Source: an uncultured Muribaculaceae bacterium
GTDB taxonomy: Bacteria; Bacteroidota; Bacteroidia; Bacteroidales; Muribaculaceae
Assembly (NCBI GenBank): GCA_910584665.1
Contig: CAJUBL010000018.1
Coordinates: 1-49,257, forward strand
Direction of reading: 5' to 3'
DNA length: 49,257 bases
In this document: positions 33,326 to 41,829 of the stretch, piece by piece
Numbering within the stretch: position 1 is the first letter of the stretch
Layout: each line of letters starts with the position of its first letter
Position numbers and translations under genes: made by a program
The notes under the pieces: model-generated
What the model was told of the DNA's origin: nothing
Seen by the model: the letters and a program-made list of their open reading frames with translations, nothing else
Databases searched by the model: none

Positions 33326-33916
33326 ATGCAAAAAAAGAATCAGTTGACCGACGAACAGTTGGTGGCTGCCTACGCTGCAGGTAACAATGAGGCTTTCGAC
33401 ACCCTTTTAGGGCGTCATAGTGATCGCGTATACACCTACATACAGCGTATTGTGAAAGACGGTGCACTCGCCGACGATATTTTTCAGGAAACCTTTGTCA
33501 AGGCTATCACCACGATCAAGCAGGGTCGATACGCCGAGAGCGGCAAGTTCTCGGCATGGATAACAAGGATAGCCCACAATCTGATCATCGACAATTTCAG
33601 ACAAGAGAAATCGGAGAACACCTTCTCAGCCGACACCGACGACATAGACATCTACAACCGCCGCGACCTTGCCGACGGCAATATCGAAGACATGCTCATA
33701 CGGGAGCAGATCCATACCGACGTAAGGCGTATCATGGATTCTCTCCCCGAACCTCAGCGCGAAGTCATCGACATGAGATTTTTCCGCGACATGAGTTTCA
33801 AGGAGATATCCGAAGCCACAGGGGTAAGCATAAACACCGCCTTAGGGCGCATGAGATATGCTGTACTCAACATGAGGCGTATAGCCGAAAAAAACAGCAT
33901 AGTACTGACGGCCTAA
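33326..33916 (+). CDS. ECF-type RNA polymerase sigma factor
   Basis: A 196-residue sigma-70 family protein of the two-domain ECF layout. Region 2 includes DDIFQETFVKAITTIKQGRYAE, with the typical W-x-x-R-I-A-HNLIIDNFR helix. An acidic linker (DTDDIDIYNRRD) leads to region 4 with PEPQREVIDMRFF and the helix-turn-helix MSFKEISEATGVSINTALGRMRYA. No anti-sigma gene adjoins it. Its own promoter looks like the housekeeping type, so it is probably not purely autoregulated. A terminator begins inside its last codons. Confidence 0.92.
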   Translation: MQKKNQLTDEQLVAAYAAGNNEAFDTLLGRHSDRVYTYIQRIVKDGALADDIFQETFVKAITTIKQGRYAESGKFSAWITRIAHNLIIDNFRQEKSENTFSADTDDIDIYNRRDLADGNIEDMLIREQIHTDVRRIMDSLPEPQREVIDMRFFRDMSFKEISEATGVSINTALGRMRYAVLNMRRIAEKNSIVLTA

Positions 33917-33937
33917 CGGGTCGTCAGTATATTTTTT
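33904..33937 (+). terminator. Rho-independent terminator after the sigma factor gene
   Basis: ACTGACG/CGTCAGT 7-bp stem (33904-33910, 33922-33928) with an 11-nt loop, followed by ATATTTTTT. The 5' arm overlaps the last sense codons and the stop lies in the loop. Confidence 0.8.
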
Positions 33938-33958
33938 CACCTAACATAAATACATCAC

Positions 33959-35089
33959 ATGAAACCATCACGATTACTTTTCATTCCCGCTGTGATATTG
34001 TCCATATTCCTCACGGCATGCTCCGACGACCCCGAAACGCCACGCGCCGAAACCGAATACGTAACAGATGCAGGCACAGGTGGCGATATCACCGGTTTCT
34101 ATGTCCTCAACGAGGGCAACATGGGCGCAAACAAGTGCACACTCGACTATTTCGACTATGCCTCGAAAACATATACGCGCAATATATATGCCGAAAAGAA
34201 CCCGGACCAGCCAATGGAACTTGGTGATTCCGGATACGACATCGCCGTTTACAATAATCGGCTGTATATAGTTGTCACCGGCAGCAAAAAGGTAGAAGTA
34301 CTCGATGCAGCCACAGCACGGCGCATCGGCCAGGTAACGGTCGACATGCCCCGCAATGCAGTATTCTACGGAGACTACATGTACGTGAGCAACTTCAAGG
34401 GAGGCGAGGGAAGCAACGGTTCTGTCGTCAAGGTAAAACTCGACGACCTGTCGATCGTCGGGACCTGTCCGGTAGGAATGGGACCCGAAGGAATGGTTAT
34501 AGCTGACGGCAGACTATATGTAGCCAACTCATCCGATTACGTGAACTATGACAACAGGATCTCGGTAATAGACCTGTCGACATTCACAGTCACCGCTACA
34601 ATCCAGGGCGGCACAAACATGCGTTGCATCAAACTGGACAGTTTCGGCAACATGTGGGTCACCTCACAGGGCGACTACTTCAATATATCACCTTCCCTGA
34701 TAATGTTCAGAAAAACCGGCGGAGAGTATATAAAGTCAAAAGAATATGACTACGCCTGCAGCGGTCTGACATTCAGCGACAATACCATATACTTCTACAC
34801 CACCACATATGACCCGGAAGGGAAAAGCACAAATAAATACTACAAAGCCGGCATCAATGCCGACGGCTTCAGTGAGACTCCGGTTCCATATCTGAGCGAC
34901 AGCAACGCCGGCAATATCACTCTGGCATACGGTATCTTTGCCCAACCCTCCGACGGCACCATATTCATAACCGATGCCAAAAACTATGTATCCTCCGGAC
35001 AGATCAACTGCTTCGACAAATCCGGAAATCTACTTTGGAAAGCTACTACCGGAGATATTCCGGGACATATAGCCTTCATCAGGAAGTAA
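33959..35089 (+). CDS. YncE/DUF5074-like beta-propeller lipoprotein
   Basis: A 376-residue lipoprotein. The signal peptide ends in the lipobox FLTAC (Cys21), and the next residues SDDPE are acidic, a surface-export type tail in Bacteroidota. The mature protein has repeated blades of the YncE/NHL-like propeller (DIAVYNNRLYIVVTGSKKVEVLDA; GMVIADGRLYVANSS; ISVIDLSTFTVTATI). Such proteins in Bacteroides include the cobamide-capturing BtuG, but no TonB receptor or cobalamin gene adjoins it, so ligand and partner are unknown. It lies between two terminators and is monocistronic. Confidence 0.82.
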   Translation: MKPSRLLFIPAVILSIFLTACSDDPETPRAETEYVTDAGTGGDITGFYVLNEGNMGANKCTLDYFDYASKTYTRNIYAEKNPDQPMELGDSGYDIAVYNNRLYIVVTGSKKVEVLDAATARRIGQVTVDMPRNAVFYGDYMYVSNFKGGEGSNGSVVKVKLDDLSIVGTCPVGMGPEGMVIADGRLYVANSSDYVNYDNRISVIDLSTFTVTATIQGGTNMRCIKLDSFGNMWVTSQGDYFNISPSLIMFRKTGGEYIKSKEYDYACSGLTFSDNTIYFYTTTYDPEGKSTNKYYKAGINADGFSETPVPYLSDSNAGNITLAYGIFAQPSDGTIFITDAKNYVSSGQINCFDKSGNLLWKATTGDIPGHIAFIRK

Positions 35090-35111
35090 CACCCGATACA
35101 TAACAGCCCAT

Positions 35112-35147
35112 TGGGCCGCGACTCATACGGATCGCGGCCCATTTTTA
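35112..35147 (+). terminator. Strong rho-independent terminator
   Basis: TGGGCCGCGA/TCGCGGCCCA 10-bp stem (35112-35121, 35132-35141), 10-nt loop, followed by TTTTTAT. Ends the propeller lipoprotein transcript. Confidence 0.9.
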
Positions 35148-35244
35148 TATTTATTTCACGACGCACCCATTTCATTATATAAAAATATAGACTACCTTTG
35201 CATCAGATTAAAAGTAACAACCACATATAAGTTATAATATTTTA

Positions 35245-36597
35245 ATGAAAGCAAAGTTTTCATCAAAAATAGGAATAATAGCAGCAACTGTAGGATCGGC
35301 TGTAGGCCTCGGCAACATATGGCGATTTCCTGCCGAGGTACAGGAAAACGGAGGCGCCGCTTTCCTGCTCATATACATACTGTGTGTATTCCTGCTTGGT
35401 GTACCGGTAATGTTATCGGAATTTTCACTGGGACGTGCCGGAGGCGCCGATGCTGTGGGCACATTCAGAAAACTGACACCGGGAAAGCCATGGTGGCTGA
35501 TCGGACTGCTTGGCATACTCGCCTCATACATAATACTCTGCTTCTATATGGTAGTTGCCGGCTGGACACTCGAATACATGATACAGTCAATCACAGGCAA
35601 CCTCTACCAGCCTGTAGACGGCACGGATACGGCGGGATCATTCACAGCACGAATGAGCCAGTACATCCAGAGCGAAAACACCCCGCTTATATATATCTAC
35701 ATCATGATCGCCCTTAATCTGGCCATCCTGCTGGGCGGCGTGAAGAAAGGAATCGAACGTATATCCAACATTCTGATGCCCATGCTGTTTCTGCTGCTCG
35801 TGATATTCTGCTGCGTGTCGCTGTCACTACCGGGGGCATCGGGAGGTGTAACATTCTTCTTCGAACCTGATTTCAGCAAGATCACCCCCACGGTAATCAT
35901 CAACGCTCTGGGCCAGGCATTCTTCTCGCTTAGCCTCGGAATGGGAGTACTCATCACCTACGCGTCATACTTTCCCAAGGACTCCAGACTGGGACGCACA
36001 GCTTTCACCGTGTCAGTACTTGATCTTCTGGTAGCGCTGATGATGGGACTGATCATATTTCCCGCAGTTGTATCATTCGGACTCGAAAACGAAAGCCTGC
36101 GCGGACTCACACTCGTATTCGTCACTCTGCCGGAAGTATTCAATCAGATGGAATTCACAACTCTGTGGTCATCACTTTTCTTTCTGACTCTCGCCGTCGC
36201 CGCCATAACCTCCACCATATCCATAGCAGAAGTAAGCGTAGCCTTCTTCCAGGACCGCTTCAGGATGTCAAGAGCCAAGGCATGCCTGTGTGTTCTCCTG
36301 CCCACGGTACTGTTCAGCACACTGTGTTCACGAAGCCTCGCAGCCGGAAGCTCACTCACGGTAGCGGAGATGACACTGTTTGATTTCATGGACATGCTGG
36401 CGACCAATGTAATGCTTCCCATAGGCTCTCTGCTCATGTGCATATATGCCGGATGGGTTATACCGCGCAGACTGATGCTCAGCCAGCTTACCGATAACGG
36501 TACCATCAGAAGCCATATCTGCACGTTTATTCTCTTTTGCATCAGATATATTGCGCCACCGGCAATTATCGCTATCTTTGTGAGCAGTTTCCTGTAA
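35245..36597 (+). CDS. Sodium-dependent transporter of the NSS (SNF) family
   Basis: A 450-residue inner-membrane transporter with about 11-12 helices. The first helix carries the family signature GSAVGLGNIWRFPAEVQENGG, the sodium and substrate site, and GGVKKGIERISNILMP is the conserved segment before helix 6. Members import amino acids or related compounds with Na+ (LeuT, MhsT, TnaT types). The substrate is not predictable. A TACCTTTG box at 35193-35200 is its likely -7 element. The next small membrane protein gene begins 11 nt after the stop. Confidence 0.94.
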   Translation: MKAKFSSKIGIIAATVGSAVGLGNIWRFPAEVQENGGAAFLLIYILCVFLLGVPVMLSEFSLGRAGGADAVGTFRKLTPGKPWWLIGLLGILASYIILCFYMVVAGWTLEYMIQSITGNLYQPVDGTDTAGSFTARMSQYIQSENTPLIYIYIMIALNLAILLGGVKKGIERISNILMPMLFLLLVIFCCVSLSLPGASGGVTFFFEPDFSKITPTVIINALGQAFFSLSLGMGVLITYASYFPKDSRLGRTAFTVSVLDLLVALMMGLIIFPAVVSFGLENESLRGLTLVFVTLPEVFNQMEFTTLWSSLFFLTLAVAAITSTISIAEVSVAFFQDRFRMSRAKACLCVLLPTVLFSTLCSRSLAAGSSLTVAEMTLFDFMDMLATNVMLPIGSLLMCIYAGWVIPRRLMLSQLTDNGTIRSHICTFILFCIRYIAPPAIIAIFVSSFL

Positions 36598-36608
36598 CTC
36601 TCCTCAAA

Positions 36609-36938
36609 ATGAAAAGACCTACACGCCCGATGATCAACGGCTCGGCCATATCACTGGCTATTATTGCCGCAATACTGCTGACGCTATCACTGCTGAACCG
36701 ATGTGACAACAACAGCAGTGAACCGGTACAGACTGCTGTATCTCCGATAGACACCGATGCCATAGAAAACGACACACTGACAGCCGGCAGAAGGGCAGGT
36801 AAAGTCGCCGGATCATCAGAACGATCACCAGAGAGGAACCGTCGTTCACGCAGGCCGACCGGACGACAGCCACAAATACCTCCCGAACGCAGCCCGCTCG
36901 ACCAGCCGGTAGGCGTAAACCGGACAACAGACAGGTAG
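36609..36938 (+). CDS. Small single-pass protein with basic Pro-rich tail
   Basis: An unrecognised protein of 109 residues (from ATG 36609). One membrane helix (about residues 11-29, GSAISLAIIAAILLTLSLL) is followed by an acidic linker and a tail rich in Arg, Pro and Ser (SSERSPERNRRSRRPTGR; PPERSPLDQPVG). The upstream in-frame start at 36537 would overlap the transporter gene by 61 nt and is rejected. The tail is disordered in character and should face the periplasm or, less likely, the cytoplasm. It precedes folP and cdaA but is separated from them by a promoter. Confidence 0.6.
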   Translation: MKRPTRPMINGSAISLAIIAAILLTLSLLNRCDNNSSEPVQTAVSPIDTDAIENDTLTAGRRAGKVAGSSERSPERNRRSRRPTGRQPQIPPERSPLDQPVGVNRTTDR

Positions 36939-36956
36939 TACTACAGACAAATATTC

Positions 36957-36987
36957 TTGCTTATCACACCTATTATAATTATCTTCG
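36957..36987 (+). promoter_or_regulatory. Promoter of folP-cdaA
   Basis: TTG (36957-36959), 20-nt spacer, TATCTTCG (36980-36987, one mismatch to TAnnTTTG). GTG start of folP is 26 nt downstream. Confidence 0.65.
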
Positions 36988-37013
36988 CGATATAATACAG
37001 AAACAGTATCAAC

Positions 37014-37862
37014 GTGACCCCGTTCAAACCATTCTCGCTCAATATAAAGGGACGCCTTCTGGAATTCACCCGCCCCGCAGTCATGGGTATACTGAACATC
37101 ACGCCCGACTCGTTCTACAGCGGATCGCGCACTATGTCACCCATGGAAACAGACCGTCGCATCGCTACTCTTATCGACGAGGGAGCCGACATTATTGACA
37201 TAGGCGGATATTCATCACGTCCCGGAGCCGACATTGTCTCCCGCGACGAAGAACTGCGCCGGCTTGATACTGGCATTGAAGCTGTCAGGCGCCGGTCCGC
37301 ACTCATCCCGGTATCGGTAGACACGTTCCGTGCAGATGTGGCGCGTAAAGCTGTCTCCGAACTCGGAGCAGATATCATAAACGACATCTCAGGCGGCATC
37401 CTTGATGACAACATGCCGGAAGTCGTTGCCGAGACTCATGCACCATACATAATGATGCACATGCGCGGCACTCCAGCCGATATGCAGCAGCATACCGACT
37501 ACAACGATGTCACAGCCGAGGTGATCGGATGGCTCAGCCGCCGGCTTGCCTTGTTCTCACAGGCTGGAGCCTGCGATGTGATTATTGATCCGGGATTCGG
37601 ATTCAGCAAGACTGTCAGCCAGAACTACGAAATACTGTCCAGACTTGATCTGTTCCACTCGCTCTGTCGGCCGCTGCTCGTGGGAGTATCGCGCAAATCA
37701 ATGATATACCGAACGTTAGATAACACACCGGAAACATCACTGAACGGGACCACCGTGATCAACACACTGGCACTTGAGCGCGGAGCCTCCATTCTGCGCG
37801 TACATGATGCAGCCCCGGCCCGCGAGGCCATCGAGCTGGTAATGAAAACAATGCAATACTGA
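37014..37862 (+). CDS. folP: Dihydropteroate synthase
   Basis: FolP joins p-aminobenzoate to hydroxymethyl-dihydropterin diphosphate in folate synthesis and is the sulfonamide target. The 282-residue protein has VMGILNITPDSFYSGSR, DEGADIIDIGGYSSRPGA, VSVDTFRADVA, INDISGG and the DPGFGFSKT loop. Start is GTG at 37014. It precedes cdaA by 5 nt, an arrangement repeated across Bacteroidota. Confidence 0.96.
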   Translation: MTPFKPFSLNIKGRLLEFTRPAVMGILNITPDSFYSGSRTMSPMETDRRIATLIDEGADIIDIGGYSSRPGADIVSRDEELRRLDTGIEAVRRRSALIPVSVDTFRADVARKAVSELGADIINDISGGILDDNMPEVVAETHAPYIMMHMRGTPADMQQHTDYNDVTAEVIGWLSRRLALFSQAGACDVIIDPGFGFSKTVSQNYEILSRLDLFHSLCRPLLVGVSRKSMIYRTLDNTPETSLNGTTVINTLALERGASILRVHDAAPAREAIELVMKTMQY

Positions 37863-37867
37863 TCCTT

Positions 37868-38644
37868 ATGGAAAGCTTCGGCATAAAAGACATTTTCGAC
37901 ATCGTCATTGTAGCCCTGATGCTGTACTATCTGTACCGCATTATGAAAGAGTCCGGTACCATCAACATATTCTACGGAGTGATGGCATTCATCATAGTCT
38001 GGGTAGTAGCAAGCGAGATTCTCGAGATGAGACTCATAGGCACTATTCTTGACAAATTCATGAGTATCGGCCTTCTTATTCTTGTGATAATATTTCAGGA
38101 CCAGATAAAGCGGTTTCTTGTCGAACTCGGCTCTCAGCGACGATGGAAATTCCTCACAAATCTGTTCCATCACCGTCGCTATGACGGATCGGCCGACGAA
38201 GCCTGTCAGTATATCATGCCCATAGTCTATGCATGCCGGAACATGGCCAAGACAAAGACCGGCGCGTTAATCGTAATACAGGAGCACCTGCCGCTCGACA
38301 ACTACGAGAACACAGGTGACAGCATCGACGCGGCCATCAACTCCCGTCTGATCGAAAATATTTTCTTCAAAAACTCACCCCTGCATGACGGAGCAATGAT
38401 AATAGCTGACGGACGCATCAAAGCGGCAGGATGCATCCTCCCTGTAAGTCACGACACCGACGTGCCCCGCTCTCTGGGCCTGCGTCACCGTTCGGCTCTG
38501 GGTATATCACAGGCCAGCGACGCCATGGCAATCGTCGTTTCGGAGGAGACCGGACAAATATCGATAGCCCACAAAGGACGCCTCGAAACCGACCTTACCT
38601 CCACCCAGCTCGAGCAACGTCTAAACGACCTGACCACAATCTGA
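37868..38644 (+). CDS. cdaA: Diadenylate cyclase CdaA (c-di-AMP synthase)
   Basis: CdaA makes cyclic di-AMP from two ATP, a second messenger for osmotic and cell-wall homeostasis. The 258-residue protein has three N-terminal membrane helices (about 10-26, 33-50, 60-76) and the DisA_N domain with NSPLHDGAMII (DGA motif near 179) and GLRHRSALG (RHR motif near 210). Both catalytic motifs are intact. It is probably co-transcribed with folP. No cdaR-like regulator or glmM follows, unlike in Firmicutes. Confidence 0.95.
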   Translation: MESFGIKDIFDIVIVALMLYYLYRIMKESGTINIFYGVMAFIIVWVVASEILEMRLIGTILDKFMSIGLLILVIIFQDQIKRFLVELGSQRRWKFLTNLFHHRRYDGSADEACQYIMPIVYACRNMAKTKTGALIVIQEHLPLDNYENTGDSIDAAINSRLIENIFFKNSPLHDGAMIIADGRIKAAGCILPVSHDTDVPRSLGLRHRSALGISQASDAMAIVVSEETGQISIAHKGRLETDLTSTQLEQRLNDLTTI

Positions 38645-38699
38645 CCTGATTCACAAGAAGCCACAACACCATCAGGGCCGTGATTGTCACGAAAATGAA

Positions 38700-39473
38700 T
38701 CAGACAAGATTACCGCGTACCCTGTCGAGATACAGTTTCATTGCTTCCGGGTCCCGACGCTCAACGATATCCTGCAGTTCGGCAAGACGTTCCCGTATCA
38801 GTTGCAGCTGAGCGGGAGTATTGGGATTGAACAATATCTCGCTCAGCAGATAATCATCCTCGCTCATCAGACCGCGGGCAATGGCAAGATGACGCTTAAA
38901 AGTAGTGCCGGGGGCATCCTGGTGCTTCATGACCGCACCGAAGACGAGTGTCGAAGCGAAAGGAATCGAGAGAGAATAGGCAATAGTCCCGTCATGCTCG
39001 GCAAATGTATATTCCTCGACATGAAGTCTGAGGTTACTGTAAAGCTGACGGAAGAAAGCCTTGCCGAGATCATCACCCTCGCTTATGATGATAGCATTCT
39101 CACTGGACAGATTGCTCAAGGAGGCGAAAGTAGGACCGAACATAGGATGGGTCGAGACATAGGGATGACCGCAGGCCGCGTAGAACTCCGGGAGACCGGT
39201 CTTTACAGATGCTATGTCACTCAGTATGGTATCGGACGGAAGATGCGGCAGCACATCCTCGAAAGCCGGCAGAGTGTATCTGACCGTAGCTGCATTTATC
39301 AAGAGTTTCGGAGAGAAAGCATCAACCTCCTCAAGCGATGTAAAACGCCTGGCGTTGTACGTAAAACGCAGACGGCGCGGATCAGGATCATATACAGCGA
39401 CCTCATGGTCAAACGAAAGGAGATCACAGAAGAACGTACCCATCTTTCCGGCACCCAGAATAAGTATTTTCAT
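38700..39473 (-). CDS. tyrA: Prephenate dehydrogenase (TyrA type)
   Basis: Last gene of the Phe/Tyr operon. The 257-residue protein has an NAD(P)-binding start ILILGAGKMGTFFCDLL with an acidic residue after strand 2 (VYDPDP), as in NAD-using TyrA, the STHPMFGPT motif with catalytic His, and a helical dimerisation domain. It oxidatively decarboxylates prephenate to 4-hydroxyphenylpyruvate for tyrosine. It lacks a fused chorismate mutase, which is instead attached to the DAHP synthase upstream. A 60-nt gap separates the two. Confidence 0.93.
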   Translation of the reverse strand: MKILILGAGKMGTFFCDLLSFDHEVAVYDPDPRRLRFTYNARRFTSLEEVDAFSPKLLINAATVRYTLPAFEDVLPHLPSDTILSDIASVKTGLPEFYAACGHPYVSTHPMFGPTFASLSNLSSENAIIISEGDDLGKAFFRQLYSNLRLHVEEYTFAEHDGTIAYSLSIPFASTLVFGAVMKHQDAPGTTFKRHLAIARGLMSEDDYLLSEILFNPNTPAQLQLIRERLAELQDIVERRDPEAMKLYLDRVRGNLV

Positions 39474-39533
39474 TTTTACTCAATATTAAATCATATCTCA
39501 CTCAGAGACTGAACACATTCATTCAGGACCGGA

Positions 39534-40613
39534 TCAAAGACGGTTGACAATCTCGACCTGACGGCGTACCGATTCCTCATGGATCGATGCGAGAATCTTA
39601 CGCATGAAGTCGGGAGACATTCCCATCTCCTGTGCAAGTTTCACCCTGCCGCTCATAAGGTCCTCGTAACGGCCGGCCTGAATAACAGGCATACGGTGCT
39701 CCTTCTTGAACTGGCCTATCTCGTCGGTCACACGCATACGCCTGGCAAGCACTTCCAACAGTTCATTGTCAATGGTATCCACCTGTTTACGAAGCTGATT
39801 GAGACTCTCGGTAGTGCAGTTTCCGTCACGCAGTACAAGTGTATCAAGAATATAGTCAAGGACCTCGGGTGTCACCTGCTGGCTCTTGTCGCTCCAGGCC
39901 TGATCCGGATCACAGTGACTCTCTATTATCAGTCCGTCAAACCCCATATCAAGCGCCTGCTGTGAGATCGAAGCGATCAGTTCACGCTTACCGCCGATAT
40001 GACTCGGATCATTGATGACAGGAAGTCCCGGCACACGACGGCGCAATTCGATAGGAATATGCCACTGTGGCATATTTCGGTACAGATGCCTGCCATAGGC
40101 ACTGAATCCCCGGTGAATAGCGCCAAGACGGTGAACACCGGCATTATAGAGACGCTCGAGGGCACCTATCCAGAGCTCAAGGTCCGGATTGACGGGATTC
40201 TTTACAAGAACAGGAATATCGACACCCGAGGCCTGAATGGCATCGGCGACCTCCTGCATGGCAAATGGATTGGCTGAAGTCCTTGCTCCGATCCACAACA
40301 GATCGATACCGCTCTCAATGGCCGCCTCCACATGGGCACGCGTGGCAACCTCGGTAGCGGTCAGCATGCCTGTGATCTCCTTGGCCTTCTTCATCCAGCC
40401 GAGAGCCTCCACACCTACACCTTCAAACCCACCGGGCTTGGTACGGGGTTTCCACACACCGGCACGCAGGATCTTTATACCATTGACCGCCAAAGCCCCG
40501 GCCGTTTCCAGAACCTGCTGTTCTGTCTCAGCGCTGCATGGACCGGCTATCACAAAAGGTCTGCGCACGATATCAATATTGTCGAAAAGCGGTTTAAGAT
40601 TATCCATGATCAT
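39534..40613 (-). CDS. Bifunctional DAHP synthase / chorismate mutase
   Basis: A 359-residue fusion. Residues 1-260 are a type I beta/KDO8P-like DAHP synthase (VIAGPCSAET, LRAGVWKPRTKPGGFEG, IGARTSANP, DPSHIGGKR, ESHCDPDQAWSD). Residues about 268-355 are a type II chorismate mutase (LNQLRKQVDTIDNELLEVLARRM, with GQFKKEHRMPV). It catalyses the first step of the shikimate pathway and the first step from chorismate to Phe/Tyr in one chain, and such fusions allow prephenate feedback. The first ATG is at 40613 with another at 40607; either may be used. Confidence 0.95.
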   Translation of the reverse strand: MIMDNLKPLFDNIDIVRRPFVIAGPCSAETEQQVLETAGALAVNGIKILRAGVWKPRTKPGGFEGVGVEALGWMKKAKEITGMLTATEVATRAHVEAAIESGIDLLWIGARTSANPFAMQEVADAIQASGVDIPVLVKNPVNPDLELWIGALERLYNAGVHRLGAIHRGFSAYGRHLYRNMPQWHIPIELRRRVPGLPVINDPSHIGGKRELIASISQQALDMGFDGLIIESHCDPDQAWSDKSQQVTPEVLDYILDTLVLRDGNCTTESLNQLRKQVDTIDNELLEVLARRMRVTDEIGQFKKEHRMPVIQAGRYEDLMSGRVKLAQEMGMSPDFMRKILASIHEESVRRQVEIVNRL

Positions 40614-40656
40614 ATAGTCTGAAGTATTTTACGGACATGACATGCCCATTGAATTT

Positions 40657-41829
40657 TCATTTAATTATTCTCTCAAGTGCCTGTTGCATTTTGTCGCGGG
40701 TAGCACAGAGAGAGATTCGAATATACCTGTCTCCCTGCGAACCGAATATCATGCCTGGAGTGATAAATACACGTTTATCATACAAGACCTTATCGGCAAG
40801 CCATTCTGCCGATGGAGCATCTTCCGGAATACGTCCCCACAGGAACAGCCCCTGCTGGGCAGGATCAGCACAGCAGCCGAGCTCATCCATGATCTTCATG
40901 GCAAGTCCGCGGCGGACGGCATACTCGGCATTGAGTTCACGATACCAGTCCTCACCCAGCGACAGAGCCCTTACAGCGGCAAGCATCATTGGCTTGAACT
41001 GACCTGAATCCACATTGCTCTTAACCTTGACTATCCAATTGATGAACTTAGGATTAGACGAGACCATAGCCATACGCCAGCCGGCCATGTTGTGACTTTT
41101 GCTCAGGGAATTCATCTCAACAACGATATCCCTGGCACCAGGTACCTGAAGGAGACTCGTAGGTTTATCGCTCAGTATGAAACTGTACGGATTGTCATGT
41201 GCTATCACGATTCCGTGACGACGGCCGAAGTCAACCAGACGCTCCATCGTAGCACGTGAGGCAGGTGCTCCCGTAGGCATGTGCGGATAGTTGACCCACA
41301 TGAGTCTGACACCTTCAAGCGGCATTGACTCCAGCTCGTCAAAATCCGGCTGCCAGCCATTCTCGGGGCGCAAGGTATAGTTGACAACCCGTGCACCGAC
41401 AAGCTTTGCAGCCGAGGTATAGGTAGGATATCCGGGATTAGGCACGAGAACTCCGTCGCCCGGATTCAGGAATGTCAGATCGACATGCAGTATACCCTCT
41501 TTCGAACCTATGAGCGGCTGTATATCGGTGGCAGGGTCAAGCTCGACGCCATACCAGCGGTGATACCAGTCGGAATACGCCTTACGCAGTTCCGGCAACC
41601 CCACAGTGAGCTGATATGAATGGTTTGACTCCCTGAGAGCCTCTTCTCTGAGCGTCTCGATAACCTCAGGGGCCGGAGCACGGTCCGGACCGCCGATGCC
41701 GAGCGATATGACATCAAGCCCGCGGGCATTCATTTCTGCAACTTCACGCAGTTTGCGCGAGAAATAGTATTCTCTGATCTCCCCGACACGGTCGGCCGGT
41801 TCAATCGACGGGATTCTGGCACTCGACAT
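40657..41829 (-). CDS. PLP-dependent aromatic aminotransferase (class I/II)
   Basis: A fold-type I aminotransferase of 390 residues, with LIGSKEGILHVDLTFLNPGD, NPGYPTYTSAAKL, NYPHMPTGAP and the PLP-binding Lys in NSLSKSHNMAGWRM. Position between prephenate dehydratase and DAHP synthase/chorismate mutase suggests that it forms Phe and Tyr from phenylpyruvate and hydroxyphenylpyruvate (inference). I start it at ATG 41829 (MSSARIPSIEPADR), which overlaps the end of pheA by 29 nt; the ORF extends to 41853. Confidence 0.9.
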   Translation of the reverse strand: MSSARIPSIEPADRVGEIREYYFSRKLREVAEMNARGLDVISLGIGGPDRAPAPEVIETLREEALRESNHSYQLTVGLPELRKAYSDWYHRWYGVELDPATDIQPLIGSKEGILHVDLTFLNPGDGVLVPNPGYPTYTSAAKLVGARVVNYTLRPENGWQPDFDELESMPLEGVRLMWVNYPHMPTGAPASRATMERLVDFGRRHGIVIAHDNPYSFILSDKPTSLLQVPGARDIVVEMNSLSKSHNMAGWRMAMVSSNPKFINWIVKVKSNVDSGQFKPMMLAAVRALSLGEDWYRELNAEYAVRRGLAMKIMDELGCCADPAQQGLFLWGRIPEDAPSAEWLADKVLYDKRVFITPGMIFGSQGDRYIRISLCATRDKMQQALERIIK

